Source: Cellulomonas sp. NTE-D12
GTDB taxonomy: Bacteria; Actinomycetota; Actinomycetes; Actinomycetales; Cellulomonadaceae
Reading direction: 5' to 3'
DNA length: 64,000 nucleotides
Assembly (NCBI RefSeq): GCF_027923705.1
Contig: NZ_AP026442.1
Coordinates: 2,294,001 to 2,358,000 of the forward strand
Shown: positions 26,097 to 34,342 of the stretch, piece by piece
Layout of the letters: each line of letters opens with the position of its first letter
How positions within the stretch are numbered: position 1 is the first letter of the stretch
Program-made: the position numbers and the translations under genes
Notes under the pieces: generated by a model
What the model was told of the DNA's origin: nothing
What the model saw: the letters and a program-made list of their open reading frames with translations, nothing else
The model's database searches: none

Positions 26097-27613
26097 GCGC
26101 CCTGTCCTCGGGTCCGGAGCAGCAGCGCCCGGCCGACGTCGTCCCGCGACGGTGCAGCACGGCCCTGCAGGTCCGCGAGCGTCCAGGCGACCCTCAGCAC
26201 CCGGTCCACCCCGCGCAGGCTGAGCGTCCCTCGGTCGAGCGCTCGGTCGAGGTCGGTCATCAGGCTGCGCCGCGGACCCAGGCGCTCGCGCAGCCAGCGT
26301 CCGGACACCTGCGCGTTGGTGCGCCACCCCGTTCCGGCCAGGCGCTCGACCGCCGCACCTCGGGCCTGCCGGACACGCTCCGCGACGACGGCGGACCGCT
26401 CCCCCGGTACGTCCTCGGCGCGTGCCGGGAGCACCTCGAGCTGGAGGTCGACGCGGTCCAGCAGCGGGCCCGACAGCTTGCCGAAGTACCGCCGCCGCTG
26501 TTCCGCCCGGCACGTGCACTCCAGCCCCTTGCCGACGGACCGGCCGCAGGGGCACGGGTTCGCCGCCAGCACCAGCTGGAAGCGAGCCGGGTACCGGGCT
26601 GCGCCGGCCGCCCGGTGCAGCACCACCTCGCCGTGCTCCAGGGGCTGACGCAGCGTCTGCAGCACCGCCGTGGGAAACTCCGGCGCCTCGTCGAGGAAGA
26701 GCACGCCGCAGTGGGCGCGGGAGGCCGCGCCCGGTCGCGGCACGCCGGAGCCACCACCCACGACGCTGGCCGGCGTCGCGGTGTGGTGCGGGTCCTCGAA
26801 GGGCGGCCGGCGGACCAGACCGTCACCCGCGTCGAAGGTCCCGGCGAGGGAGTGCACGGCCGTCACCTCGACCGCCTCCGCCTCGGCCAGGTCCGGCAGC
26901 AACCCGGGCAACCTCGCCGCCAGCATCGTCTTGCCGGCCCCGGGCGGTCCGACCATCAGCAGGTGGTGACCGCCCGCCGCCGCCACCTCGAGGCAGTGCC
27001 GCGCCTCGGGCTGGCCGATCACGTCCGCCAGGTCGGGGTCCACGACGGCACGCCGAGCCGGGACGTCGTCGTGCACCGGCGGCAGGTCCGGCACCTCGAC
27101 GTCGGCCCCGTAGCGGCTCGCCACCTCCGCGAGGCAGGCGGCACCCACCACCTCGGCACCCGGGACGAGGGACGCCTCCGCCGCGTTGGCCGTCGGCACG
27201 ACGACACGCGGGTGGCCGGCCGCCACGGCGGCCGCGACGGCCGGGAGCACCCCCCGGACGGGGCGCAGCCGACCGTCGAGCCCGAGCTCACCGATGTGGA
27301 CCCGGTCGGCCGCCGCGGCAGCGTCCACCACGCCGGCGCCCGCGAGCGTCGCGACGGCGATCGCCAGGTCGAAGCCCGAGCCGGCCTTGGGGAGCGTGGC
27401 CGGTGAGAGATTGACGGTGATGCGCCGGTTGGGCCACACGAGACCGCTCGAGGTCACGGCCGCCCGCACCCGGTCCCTCGCCTCGGCCAGGGCGGTGTCC
27501 GGCAGGCCCACGAGTGAGAACGCAGGCAACGACGGCGCGAGGTGCGCCTCGACCTCGACGAGGTGGCCGGACAGGCCCAGCAGGCTCACCGCCCTGGTGC
27601 GGCCGAGGGTCAC
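26093..27613 (-). CDS. comM: YifB/ComM family Mg-chelatase-like AAA ATPase
   Basis: A 506-residue protein with an N-terminal ChlI-like domain (GLPDTALAEARDRVRAAV), a central AAA+ module with Walker A GPPGAGKTMLA near 222 and Walker B FLDEAPEF, and a C-terminal Mg_chelatase_C domain from about 400. ComM homologs are hexameric helicases that promote branch migration during recombination. The GTG start directly abuts the yraN stop codon with no spacer. It lies in the conserved yraN-comM-dprA run. Confidence 0.95.
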   Translation of the reverse strand: MTLGRTRAVSLLGLSGHLVEVEAHLAPSLPAFSLVGLPDTALAEARDRVRAAVTSSGLVWPNRRITVNLSPATLPKAGSGFDLAIAVATLAGAGVVDAAAAADRVHIGELGLDGRLRPVRGVLPAVAAAVAAGHPRVVVPTANAAEASLVPGAEVVGAACLAEVASRYGADVEVPDLPPVHDDVPARRAVVDPDLADVIGQPEARHCLEVAAAGGHHLLMVGPPGAGKTMLAARLPGLLPDLAEAEAVEVTAVHSLAGTFDAGDGLVRRPPFEDPHHTATPASVVGGGSGVPRPGAASRAHCGVLFLDEAPEFPTAVLQTLRQPLEHGEVVLHRAAGAARYPARFQLVLAANPCPCGRSVGKGLECTCRAEQRRRYFGKLSGPLLDRVDLQLEVLPARAEDVPGERSAVVAERVRQARGAAVERLAGTGWRTNAQVSGRWLRERLGPRRSLMTDLDRALDRGTLSLRGVDRVLRVAWTLADLQGRAAPSRDDVGRALLLRTRGQGA

Positions 27614-27970
27614 TCAGACCACCGCCACGAGGTGCTCGACCCTGGCGGCACCACGGGGTGGGAGCGTCACGGCGATGACGTCGATGCGGACGGATGCCGC
27701 GTGCACGTCGTGGGCGTCCAGCCAGGCGGCCGTCAGGCGACGCAGCCGTGCGAGCTTGGCGCCGGTGACGGCCTCCGCCGGCGAGCCGAAGCGGTCCGAA
27801 CGACGCGTCTTCACCTCGACCGCCACCAGCTCGCGCCCGTCGAGGCAGACGACGTCGAGCTCGCCGGCCGCACAGCGCCAGTTGCGGTCGAGCACCGTCC
27901 ACCCCGCGGCCTGAACGTGCGCCACCGCCACGTCCTCGCCGTAGCGACCTACCGCGTCCTTGGCACGCAT
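27614..27970 (-). CDS. yraN: YraN family endonuclease-like protein (UPF0102)
   Basis: A 118-residue protein of the restriction-endonuclease fold. The N-terminal KDAVGRYGEDVAVAH and the putative nuclease core GELDVVCLDG followed by VAVEVKTRRS match the family. Biochemical function is unknown. ATG 27970 was chosen over an upstream in-frame start at 28057 because of the strong GGGAGG 10 bases before it and family length. First gene of the yraN-comM-dprA set. Confidence 0.92.
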   Translation of the reverse strand: MRAKDAVGRYGEDVAVAHVQAAGWTVLDRNWRCAAGELDVVCLDGRELVAVEVKTRRSDRFGSPAEAVTGAKLARLRRLTAAWLDAHDVHAASVRIDVIAVTLPPRGAARVEHLVAVV

Positions 27971-28104
27971 CGAGCACCACCTCCCGGTGCAGGGTGCTGC
28001 GCGCCCGCTCGGCTGCGACCGGTCACGGTGCGGCGCCGGGTCCGTCGGCGCGATCACTCCGGGCTGGGGACGGCTCGGACGGGACGACTCCCGCCCCGAC
28101 GCGC

Positions 28105-28143
28105 CGCCACCCCGAGCGCTCGGCGGGTCGGCACGGGGTGGCG
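28105..28143 (-). terminator. 10-bp hairpin downstream of DUF2469 gene
   Basis: Arms 28105-28114 and 28134-28143 are perfectly complementary with a 19-base loop. The gap 27971-28205 holds no gene I can support. This stem is the likely 3' boundary of the lepB-rnhB-DUF2469 transcript. Confidence 0.5.
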
Positions 28144-28205
28144 AACGCCCCGCGTGGCGGGTCCGGTGCGCGACGCGGTCTACCGGCGCGCGACGACCCC
28201 GCTGG

Positions 28206-28529
28206 TCAGCGCGTGAACGGCGAGCCGCCCCCGAGGTCCAGCTCCGGCTTGGCGAGCTCCTCGACGTTGACGTCCTTGAACGTCACCACCCGCACCGACT
28301 TCACGAACCGAGCCGAGCGGTACACGTCCCACACCCATGCGTCGGCGAGCGTCAGCTCGAAGTAGACCTCACCCGCCGCCGAGCGCACCTGGAGGTCGAC
28401 CTGGTTGGCGAGGTAGAAGCGCCGTTCCGTCTCCACCACGTAGGAGAACAGCCCGACGACATCTCGGTACTCGCGGTAGAGCGCCAGCTCGGCGTCCGTC
28501 TCGTAGTTCTCCAGGTCCTCGGCGCTCAC
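28206..28529 (-). CDS. DUF2469 domain protein
   Basis: A 107-residue protein of the actinobacterial DUF2469 family, found almost invariably after rnhB. Conserved acidic start MSAEDLENYETDAELALYRE and aromatic-rich middle (LFSYVVETERRFYLAN, DAWVWDVYRS) are present. Function is unknown. GTG 28529 lies 8 bases after the rnhB stop; nearby ATG codons run quickly to stops in other frames. No membrane or signal segments. Confidence 0.9.
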   Translation of the reverse strand: MSAEDLENYETDAELALYREYRDVVGLFSYVVETERRFYLANQVDLQVRSAAGEVYFELTLADAWVWDVYRSARFVKSVRVVTFKDVNVEELAKPELDLGGGSPFTR

Positions 28530-28536
28530 CGCCCCA

Positions 28537-29403
28537 TCATCCCCCTGCCCCGACGACGTCGGCGCCACGGCCGGTGGCGACCCGGCCGCGGACGAGCGGC
28601 GTGAGGGCCTCCTCGGCGACCCCGGCGACCAGCTCGGACGGCTCGTCGTCGCACTCGTCGTCCTCGGCCGCGGCCAGCGCGGCGAGCAGCGCGGCGTCGT
28701 CCGTGCCGGGCAGCCGCCAGGAACGGCGGTGCAGGTCGCAGGGACCCCATGTGCGCAGGGCGGCGATGTGCTCGGGGGACGCGTAGCCCTTGTTCTCGTG
28801 CCAGCCGTACTCCGGGTGACCGGCCGCCAGCTCCACCATCAGGGCGTCGCGCTCGCACTTCGCCAGGACGCTGGCCGCGGCGACGCTGGCACAGGTGCGG
28901 TCGGCCTTCACGCGCGTGAGGACGCGCGGCAGAGGCCCGACGGGCTCGTCGTCGAACGAGAAGAGGTCCGGCTGGGGTGCCGTGAGCCAGTCGTGCGAAC
29001 CGTCGAGCAGCACCACGTCCACCGGTCCGCACACCGACGCCGCCTCCGCGAGCGCGCGCGTGCCGGCGAGGCGGAGCGCCGCGATGATGCCGAGCTGGTC
29101 GATCTCCAGCGAGCTGGCGTGGCCGACGGCCCTCGCGACCCCCCACCGACGTAGGGCGGGGACGAGGGCGGTCCGGGCGAGCGGGGTGAGCAGCTTGGAG
29201 TCCGCGACGCCCTGGGGCGCGGAGCGCGTGGTCGCCGCGACGACGACGACCCCGACGCTCACCGGACCGGCCAGCGAGCCGCGCCCCACCTCGTCCATCC
29301 CGGCCACCAGCGTCGCACCGTCACGCAGCAGCCCGCGCTCGTGGCGCAGGTGCGGCGTCGGGCGACCCACCCGAGCCGGTCCGGGGACGGCCGCCGGTGT
29401 CAC
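28537..29403 (-). CDS. rnhB: ribonuclease HII
   Basis: A 288-residue RNase HII that removes misincorporated ribonucleotides and RNA from RNA-DNA hybrids. The catalytic DEVGRG motif (MDEVGRGSLAGP, near 36-47) with its Asp-Glu pair, the third acidic residue in VVLLDGSHDW and the fourth in the conserved KADRTCASVAAASVLAK region are present. The C-terminus is extended by an acidic tail of about 45 residues. The GTG start overlaps the lepB stop (GTGA). Confidence 0.95.
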   Translation of the reverse strand: MTPAAVPGPARVGRPTPHLRHERGLLRDGATLVAGMDEVGRGSLAGPVSVGVVVVAATTRSAPQGVADSKLLTPLARTALVPALRRWGVARAVGHASSLEIDQLGIIAALRLAGTRALAEAASVCGPVDVVLLDGSHDWLTAPQPDLFSFDDEPVGPLPRVLTRVKADRTCASVAAASVLAKCERDALMVELAAGHPEYGWHENKGYASPEHIAALRTWGPCDLHRRSWRLPGTDDAALLAALAAAEDDECDDEPSELVAGVAEEALTPLVRGRVATGRGADVVGAGG

Positions 29404-30266
29404 GGGTTGGGCACGCCGGCGAACGTGGCCGACGGGTTGTGCAGCACGGTGACGCGCTGCAGCGGCCAGACGGTGACGAAGGCGACGCCCACCACGTTCG
29501 CCTCGGGGACGGAACCACCTCCCGGGTTCCCCTGGTGGTAGCGCGAGTCCGACGAGTGGTCACGGTTGTCGCCCATCACCCACAGGGAGCTCGGCGGGAC
29601 GACGACGTCGAACGCCATGCTGCTCGGCTGGGACCCGGGCGCGACGTACGGCTCTTTGAGCGCGACACCGTTCACCATCACCGGTGCGCCGTTCCCCGCG
29701 CTGCTCACGTGGTCACCCGGCAGGCCGATCACCCGCTTGACCAGGTGCTCGCCGGCGTCGACCGGCAGCAGGCCCACCCACGTGAGCACGTCGTTGGCCG
29801 TGCGCTGCCAGCCGGACCGGGTCACGACCGGCTGGCTCTCCAACCAGCCGCCCGGGTCCTTGAAGACGACGATGTCCCCGCGGTGCAGGCTCAACGGCCC
29901 GGGGACCAGCTTGCTCACGAGGATGCGGTCGTTCTCGATCAACGTCTCGTGCATCGACGGCGACGGGATGTAGAAGGCCTGCACCAGGAACGTCTTCACC
30001 AGCAGGGACAGCACCAGCGCGCTGGCGAGGATCACCACGGTCTCGCGGAGCCAGGCGAACGCCCCGCCACGACGAGGGGCCGGTGCGCGGCGCTGGCGGC
30101 GCGTCGCAGCCGTCGCGCCGTCCCGCGGCGTCGGCTCGGTGCCGTCCAGGCCGGGGGTGGCGGGCTCGTAGGACGCTGGAGGGCCGGCGGGCGGGACGGA
30201 GGCGGGCGTCGCGGACCAGGGCCTCCCCTGGGCCGGCTGCGGTCGGTCGGAACGCCAGTCGGTCAC
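29400..30266 (-). CDS. lepB: signal peptidase I
   Basis: A 288-residue type I signal peptidase. A Pro/Ala-rich cytoplasmic head of 70 residues leads to a membrane anchor (about 76-96), then the catalytic Ser104 in PSPSMHETL and Lys177 in LVKRVIGLPGD. Box E GDNRDHSSDSR is intact. GTG 30266 is favoured because GACGCT ends 6 bases upstream (leaderless pattern); GTG 30272 lacks this. It is the housekeeping enzyme; a second, much smaller S26 gene at 60970 belongs to a specialised locus. Confidence 0.95.
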   Translation of the reverse strand: MTDWRSDRPQPAQGRPWSATPASVPPAGPPASYEPATPGLDGTEPTPRDGATAATRRQRRAPAPRRGGAFAWLRETVVILASALVLSLLVKTFLVQAFYIPSPSMHETLIENDRILVSKLVPGPLSLHRGDIVVFKDPGGWLESQPVVTRSGWQRTANDVLTWVGLLPVDAGEHLVKRVIGLPGDHVSSAGNGAPVMVNGVALKEPYVAPGSQPSSMAFDVVVPPSSLWVMGDNRDHSSDSRYHQGNPGGGSVPEANVVGVAFVTVWPLQRVTVLHNPSATFAGVPNP

Positions 30267-30339
30267 CCGCACAGCGTCGCACGCCGAGCCATGCGATGCG
30301 GCCACCGGTGACGGCCCCGAGACGGCTCCCGCGGACGCA

Positions 30340-30378
30340 CGGACGGACGGCCCCCGCCGTGCGGGAACCGTCCGTCCG
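30340..30378 (-). terminator. terminator hairpin after rplS
   Basis: Outer arms 30340-30350 and 30368-30378 form 11 bp; an inner CCCGC/GCGGG stem closes a 3-base loop after a small internal loop. It begins about 20 bases past the rplS stop. Confidence 0.75.
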
Positions 30379-30398
30379 AGAGAAGCAGCAGCTGCGGG

Positions 30399-30761
30399 TC
30401 AGCCCTTGGCCGGGACCGTCTCGCGCTTCTCCTTGATCTTCGCCTTCTTGCCGCGCAGCGAGCGCAGGTAGTACAGCTTCGCCCGGCGGACGTCGCCGCG
30501 GGTGACGACCTCGACCGTGTCGATCGCCGGCGTGTGCAGCGGGAACGTGCGCTCGACGCCGACGCCGAAGCTGATCTTGCGGACCGTGAAGGTCTCACGG
30601 ACGCCGCTGCCCTGGCGGCCGATCACGACGCCCTGGAACGCCTGGATGCGGGAGCGGTTGCCCTCGACGACCTTGACGTTGACCTTGACGGTGTCGCCCG
30701 GGCGGAAGTCCGGGACGTCGGTGCGCAGCGAGGCTGCGTCGACGATGTCCAGCGTGTGCAT
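30399..30761 (-). CDS. rplS: 50S ribosomal protein L19
   Basis: A 120-residue L19 located at the 30S-50S interface. Family signatures FRPGDTVKVNVKVVEGNRSR (residues 19-38) and the FQGVVIGRQG loop are intact, and the Lys-rich tail is normal. ATG 30761 follows GGGGAAG. It has its own promoter-like element upstream and a terminator downstream, so it appears monocistronic, though close to trmD. Confidence 0.98.
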   Translation of the reverse strand: MHTLDIVDAASLRTDVPDFRPGDTVKVNVKVVEGNRSRIQAFQGVVIGRQGSGVRETFTVRKISFGVGVERTFPLHTPAIDTVEVVTRGDVRRAKLYYLRSLRGKKAKIKEKRETVPAKG

Positions 30762-30957
30762 GGTGGTGTCGCTTCCCCGCCCTGCCGCAGGTCAGGAACG
30801 ATGCTGGGCGGACCTCGCCGACCGCACGAGGCGGGTCGGGGCGGTGCACCCGATGAACGAGTGGTCCGGCGTCGCCGGACCCGAGACGAGCACGGGACCG
30901 GGCGTCCTGGCGGTCTCCCCTGCGGCAGAGGACACGACCGACGCGCGCCGGTCCGCA

Positions 30958-30966
30958 AGTCTGCCA
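30958..30966 (-). promoter_or_regulatory. extended -10 promoter of rplS
   Basis: TGGCAGACT on the minus strand combines an extended -10 TG with the hexamer CAGACT, about 195 bases before the rplS start. The same layout (TGGCAGAAT) precedes rpsP at 33205. No convincing -35 was seen. The remaining gap 30762-30957 shows no gene. Confidence 0.5.
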
Positions 30967-31027
30967 CACGGCGGCACGGGCGGGGAATCCGGTCGCCCGC
31001 GCCAGCGGCGTGCCGGCCGGTGGCGGC

Positions 31028-31825
31028 TCAGGGAGTCGCGTCGACCGGCCCCACGGGGACCCGCTGCAGCCGGCCCTCGGCCACGACCCACCCGAGGGCC
31101 GCGAGCAGGGTGCGGTCCGCACGGTCGAGCTCCGTGGGGTCGAGCGCGGCGAGCAGGTCGGGCCGGCGCTCCGCCGTGCGCTCCAACGACCGGTCCCGGC
31201 GCCACCGGCGCACCCGGCCGTGGTGCCCGGACAGGAGGACGGGCGGCACCTCCAGGTCCCCCCACACCGGCGGCTTGGTGTAGACGGGGTACTCGAGCAG
31301 ACCCGAGGACCCGTGCGACTCCTCCACCAGGGACTCCGGGTTGCCCAGCACCCCGGGCACCAGGCGGGCCGTCGCCTCGACGATCGCCAGCGCGGCGACC
31401 TCCCCACCGTTGAGCACGTAGTCGCCGAGCGACACCTCGCTGACCGCCCCGCGCGACCGGTAGTGCTCCATCACGCGGGCGTCGATGCCCTCGTACCGAC
31501 CGCACGCGATGACGAGGTGCGGCTGGGTGGCGAACGCCTCGGCGGTGCGCTGCGTGAACGGCACGCCCGAGGGCGTCGGCACGACGAGATGCCCGTCGGC
31601 ACCGAGCACGTCGTCCAGGGCGCGGCCCCAGACGTCCGGACGCATCACCATGCCGGCACCACCGCCGAACGGCGTGTCGTCCACGGTCCGGTGCCGGTCG
31701 TCGGTCCAGTCCCGCAGGTCGTGCACCCGCACGTCGAGCAGGCCGGAGGTGCGGGCCTTGCCCACCAGCGAGACGTCGAGCGCGGACAGGTACTCCGGGA
31801 AGATGGTGACGACGTCGATCCGCAC
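31028..31825 (-). CDS. trmD: tRNA (guanine-N1-)-methyltransferase
   Basis: A 265-residue SPOUT-class enzyme that makes m1G37 in tRNAs, preventing +1 frameshifts. Start GTG 31825 gives the classic MRIDVVTIFPEYL. The trefoil-knot SAM site has GRYEGIDARV (near 114) and SLGDYVLNGGE (near 135). Full length for the family. It lies 7 bases downstream of rimM in the rpsP-khpA-rimM-trmD operon. Confidence 0.97.
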   Translation of the reverse strand: MRIDVVTIFPEYLSALDVSLVGKARTSGLLDVRVHDLRDWTDDRHRTVDDTPFGGGAGMVMRPDVWGRALDDVLGADGHLVVPTPSGVPFTQRTAEAFATQPHLVIACGRYEGIDARVMEHYRSRGAVSEVSLGDYVLNGGEVAALAIVEATARLVPGVLGNPESLVEESHGSSGLLEYPVYTKPPVWGDLEVPPVLLSGHHGRVRRWRRDRSLERTAERRPDLLAALDPTELDRADRTLLAALGWVVAEGRLQRVPVGPVDATP

Positions 31826-31832
31826 GCTGCGC

Positions 31833-32423
31833 TCAGCCTCGAGTGTCGGTGGGGACGAGGTCGTCGTCCGGCTCGTCGTCGTCCGGCTCGTCGTCACGGA
31901 CGACGACGAGGTTGGCCGCGTCCGAGGCGAGCAGACCGCCCGGGGGGTCGAGCACGACGCGGCCGCCGGGGACGTCGACCACCGGCACGATCGCCTGCAC
32001 GAACGGCACGAGGCTCCGGGCACCGTCGGGCTCCCGCAGCACGAGGAGGTCGTGGGCCGGACCGCTCTGCAGTCCGACGACCTCGCCGAGCAGCCGGCCG
32101 TCCACGTGCTCGGCACGCAGGCCGACCAGCTGGTGCTCGTACCAGGCGTCGTCGTCCTCGTCCGCCTCCTCGGCGTCCACCACGAGGCTCACCCCGCGCA
32201 GCGCCTCCGCGGCGGTGCGGTCGGACGCCTCCGCGAACGTGACGAACCAGCGGCCCTGCTGCTCCCGCACGCGGGTGGGCGTCAGGGGCCCGGCGGACGC
32301 GGGGTCGGTGCGCAGCTCCCGGCCGACCACGAGGCGGTCGGCCGGGGCATCGGTGCGCAGGTCGAGCGAGACCTCACCGCGCAGGCCGTGCGCACGGCCC
32401 ACGCGGGCGACGGTGAGCAGCAC
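31833..32423 (-). CDS. rimM: ribosome maturation factor RimM
   Basis: A 196-residue RimM that binds S19 and assists 30S head assembly. N-terminal barrel: VARVGRAHGLRGEVSLD. C-terminal PRC-barrel around QLVGLRAEHVDGRLLGEV and VPFVQAIVPVVDV, then the conserved DPPGGLL. The final 30 residues are an Asp-rich tail. GTG start 2 bases after the khpA stop. Confidence 0.95.
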   Translation of the reverse strand: MLLTVARVGRAHGLRGEVSLDLRTDAPADRLVVGRELRTDPASAGPLTPTRVREQQGRWFVTFAEASDRTAAEALRGVSLVVDAEEADEDDDAWYEHQLVGLRAEHVDGRLLGEVVGLQSGPAHDLLVLREPDGARSLVPFVQAIVPVVDVPGGRVVLDPPGGLLASDAANLVVVRDDEPDDDEPDDDLVPTDTRG

Positions 32424-32425
32424 CG

Positions 32426-32665
32426 TCAGCGGCGGTCGACGTCCACGACGTCGATCCGCACCGCTCCGTCGCGGGACAGCGCCCCGACGACCGTCCGCAG
32501 CGCGCGCGCCGTGCGTCCGCCGCGGCCGATGACCCGCCCGAGGTCCTCGGGGTTGACCCGGACCTCGAGCAGCTCACCGCGGCGCAGGCTGGCCGCGCGC
32601 ACGTGCACGTCGTCCGGATGGTCGACGATCCCCCGGACGAGGTGCTCGAGCGCGTCGGCGAGCAT
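32426..32665 (-). CDS. khpA: KH-domain RNA-binding protein KhpA
   Basis: A 79-residue single-KH protein (DUF/UPF0109 type). The GRVIGRGGRTARALRTV loop contains the GxxG RNA-binding motif. KhpA works with KhpB in several Gram-positives and affects translation and cell division; here the role is inferred. The ATG overlaps the rpsP stop by one base (TGATG), so it should be coupled to ribosomal protein S16 synthesis. Confidence 0.95.
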   Translation of the reverse strand: MLADALEHLVRGIVDHPDDVHVRAASLRRGELLEVRVNPEDLGRVIGRGGRTARALRTVVGALSRDGAVRIDVVDVDRR

Positions 32666-33075
32666 CAGGCCTGCTCGTCCTCGGCCGGTGCCGGAGCTGC
32701 GGCCTTGGCGGACGACGCGTCGGCCTTGACCTTCTCGGCGTCGGCGGCGACCTTGTCGATCGCGGCCTTCGGGTCGACCTTGGCGGCCTTGGTCCGCAGC
32801 GTGCCCTCGGCACCCGGGAGACCCTTGAACTTCTGCCAGTCGCCGGTGACCTTGAGGATGGCGAGCACCTGGTCGGTGGGCTGCGCGCCGACGGTCAGCC
32901 AGTGCTGCGCACGGGCGGAGTCGACCTCGATCAGCGAGGGCTCCTCGGTGGGGTGGTACTTGCCGATCTCCTCGATGACCCGGCCGTCACGGCGGGTGCG
33001 GGAGTCGGCGACGACGATGCGGTAGTACGGAGCGCGGATCTTGCCGAAGCGCTTCAGGCGGATCTTGGTGGCCAC
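32665..33075 (-). CDS. rpsP: 30S ribosomal protein S16
   Basis: A 136-residue S16. Start GTG 33075 gives MATKIRLKRFGKIRAPYYRI, preceded by AGGAG at about 12 bases. The core ends near residue 85; the rest is a Lys/Ala-rich tail common in actinobacteria. First gene of the rpsP-khpA-rimM-trmD operon. Confidence 0.97.
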   Translation of the reverse strand: MATKIRLKRFGKIRAPYYRIVVADSRTRRDGRVIEEIGKYHPTEEPSLIEVDSARAQHWLTVGAQPTDQVLAILKVTGDWQKFKGLPGAEGTLRTKAAKVDPKAAIDKVAADAEKVKADASSAKAAAPAPAEDEQA

Positions 33076-33204
33076 GAGCGGGGTGTTCTCCTGAGTCTGC
33101 GGGGTGGCCTCGCCGTGCCGCCCGTGGGGGTGGGGGCACCGGTCCAGCCGAGGGACACGGCGGCGCGCAGGTAGAGGGGCTGCGCATGCCGAGTACAGCG
33201 GGCC

Positions 33205-33213
33205 ATTCTGCCA
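33205..33213 (-). promoter_or_regulatory. extended -10 promoter of the rpsP operon
   Basis: TGGCAGAAT on the minus strand, an extended -10 (TG-G-CAGAAT), lies about 130 bases upstream of the rpsP GTG and between it and the amidohydrolase gene. It mirrors the rplS element at 30958. Confidence 0.55.
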
Positions 33214-33242
33214 GACGCCTGGGGCGGCGCCCAACCACCGGC

Positions 33243-34337
33243 TCAGCGGGCTGCGACCACCTCGCCGCGCAGGACGACGGCCTCCGGCGCCGCCAGCACC
33301 CGGACGTCCTGACGCGGGTCCGCGGGATAGACGACGAGATCGGCCGGTGCACCCTCGTCGAGACCGGCGGCGCCGAGCCACGCGCGGGTCCGCCACGAGG
33401 CGGCCGCCACCACGTCGGCCGCCGGCAGCCCGGCCTCGACCAGCGCTGCGGCCTCGTCGGCGATCCGGCCGTGGCCGATGGTGCCCCCGGCGTCGGTGCC
33501 GAGCAGGATCGGGACGCCGGCGTCGTGCAGGTCGCGGACCTGGGCGTGCCGGCGGGCGTGCATCGCCCGCATCCGCGCGGCGTACACCGGGTAGCGGTCC
33601 GCCTGGTCGGCGATCGCGGCGAACCGCTCGACCTGCAGCAGGGTCGCCGTCACGGGGATGCCGGCGGCGGCGATGCGGTCGATCTGCCGGGCGTCGGCAC
33701 CCGTCGCGTGCTCGAGGCAGTCGACCCCCGCGTCGAGCAGCGGGTCGAGGGCCTCGGTGGCGAACGTGTGCGCCGTGACGCGGGCACCGGCGGCGTGGGC
33801 GGCCGCGATCCCGCCGGTCAGCACGTCGTCCGGCCACAGCGGGCGGAGGTCACCCTCCGGACCGAGGTCACGGTCGATCCAGTCGGCGACGATCTTCACC
33901 CAGCCGTCGCCACGGGCCGCCTCCTGCGCCATCGCCGTGGGCAGCTCGTCCGGCGAGCTCAGCTCGCGGGCGTAGTGGCGCAGGTATCGCTTGGGCAGGG
34001 CGAGGTGGTGACCGGCGCGGACCAGCCTGGGCAGGTCCCGGCGGTCGTCCACCCACCGGGTGTCGGCCGGCGACCCCGCGTCCCGGATCAGCAGCACGCC
34101 GGAGTCGCGGTCGGACACCGCCTGGGCCTCGGCGGTCTCCCGGTCGACGGCCCCGTTAGCCCCGAGGCCGATGTGGCAGTGCACGTCCACCAGACCGGGC
34201 AGCACCCAGCCCGTGAGGTCCACGGCCGGGCCGGACGGCCGCTCGTACGTGATGCGGCCGCCCAGCACCCAGGCCTCCGGCGCCTCGAGCCCGTCGCCGA
34301 GCACCACCGGCCCGCGCAGGTGCAGGACGTCCGCCAT
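33243..34337 (-). CDS. amidohydrolase family metal-dependent hydrolase
   Basis: A 364-residue amidohydrolase of the imidazolonepropionase-like group. The HxH metal motif is in GLVDVHCHIGLG (near 48-59), further His ligands are in VTAHTFATEAL and CLEHATGA, and the terminal Asp is in LGTDAGGTIGHG. The substrate is unknown. ATG lies 5 bases after the ffh stop, so it is probably read with ffh. The same placement between rpsP and ffh is seen in related actinobacteria (from memory). Confidence 0.9.
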   Translation of the reverse strand: MADVLHLRGPVVLGDGLEAPEAWVLGGRITYERPSGPAVDLTGWVLPGLVDVHCHIGLGANGAVDRETAEAQAVSDRDSGVLLIRDAGSPADTRWVDDRRDLPRLVRAGHHLALPKRYLRHYARELSSPDELPTAMAQEAARGDGWVKIVADWIDRDLGPEGDLRPLWPDDVLTGGIAAAHAAGARVTAHTFATEALDPLLDAGVDCLEHATGADARQIDRIAAAGIPVTATLLQVERFAAIADQADRYPVYAARMRAMHARRHAQVRDLHDAGVPILLGTDAGGTIGHGRIADEAAALVEAGLPAADVVAAASWRTRAWLGAAGLDEGAPADLVVYPADPRQDVRVLAAPEAVVLRGEVVAAR

Positions 34338-34342
34338 GGCCG

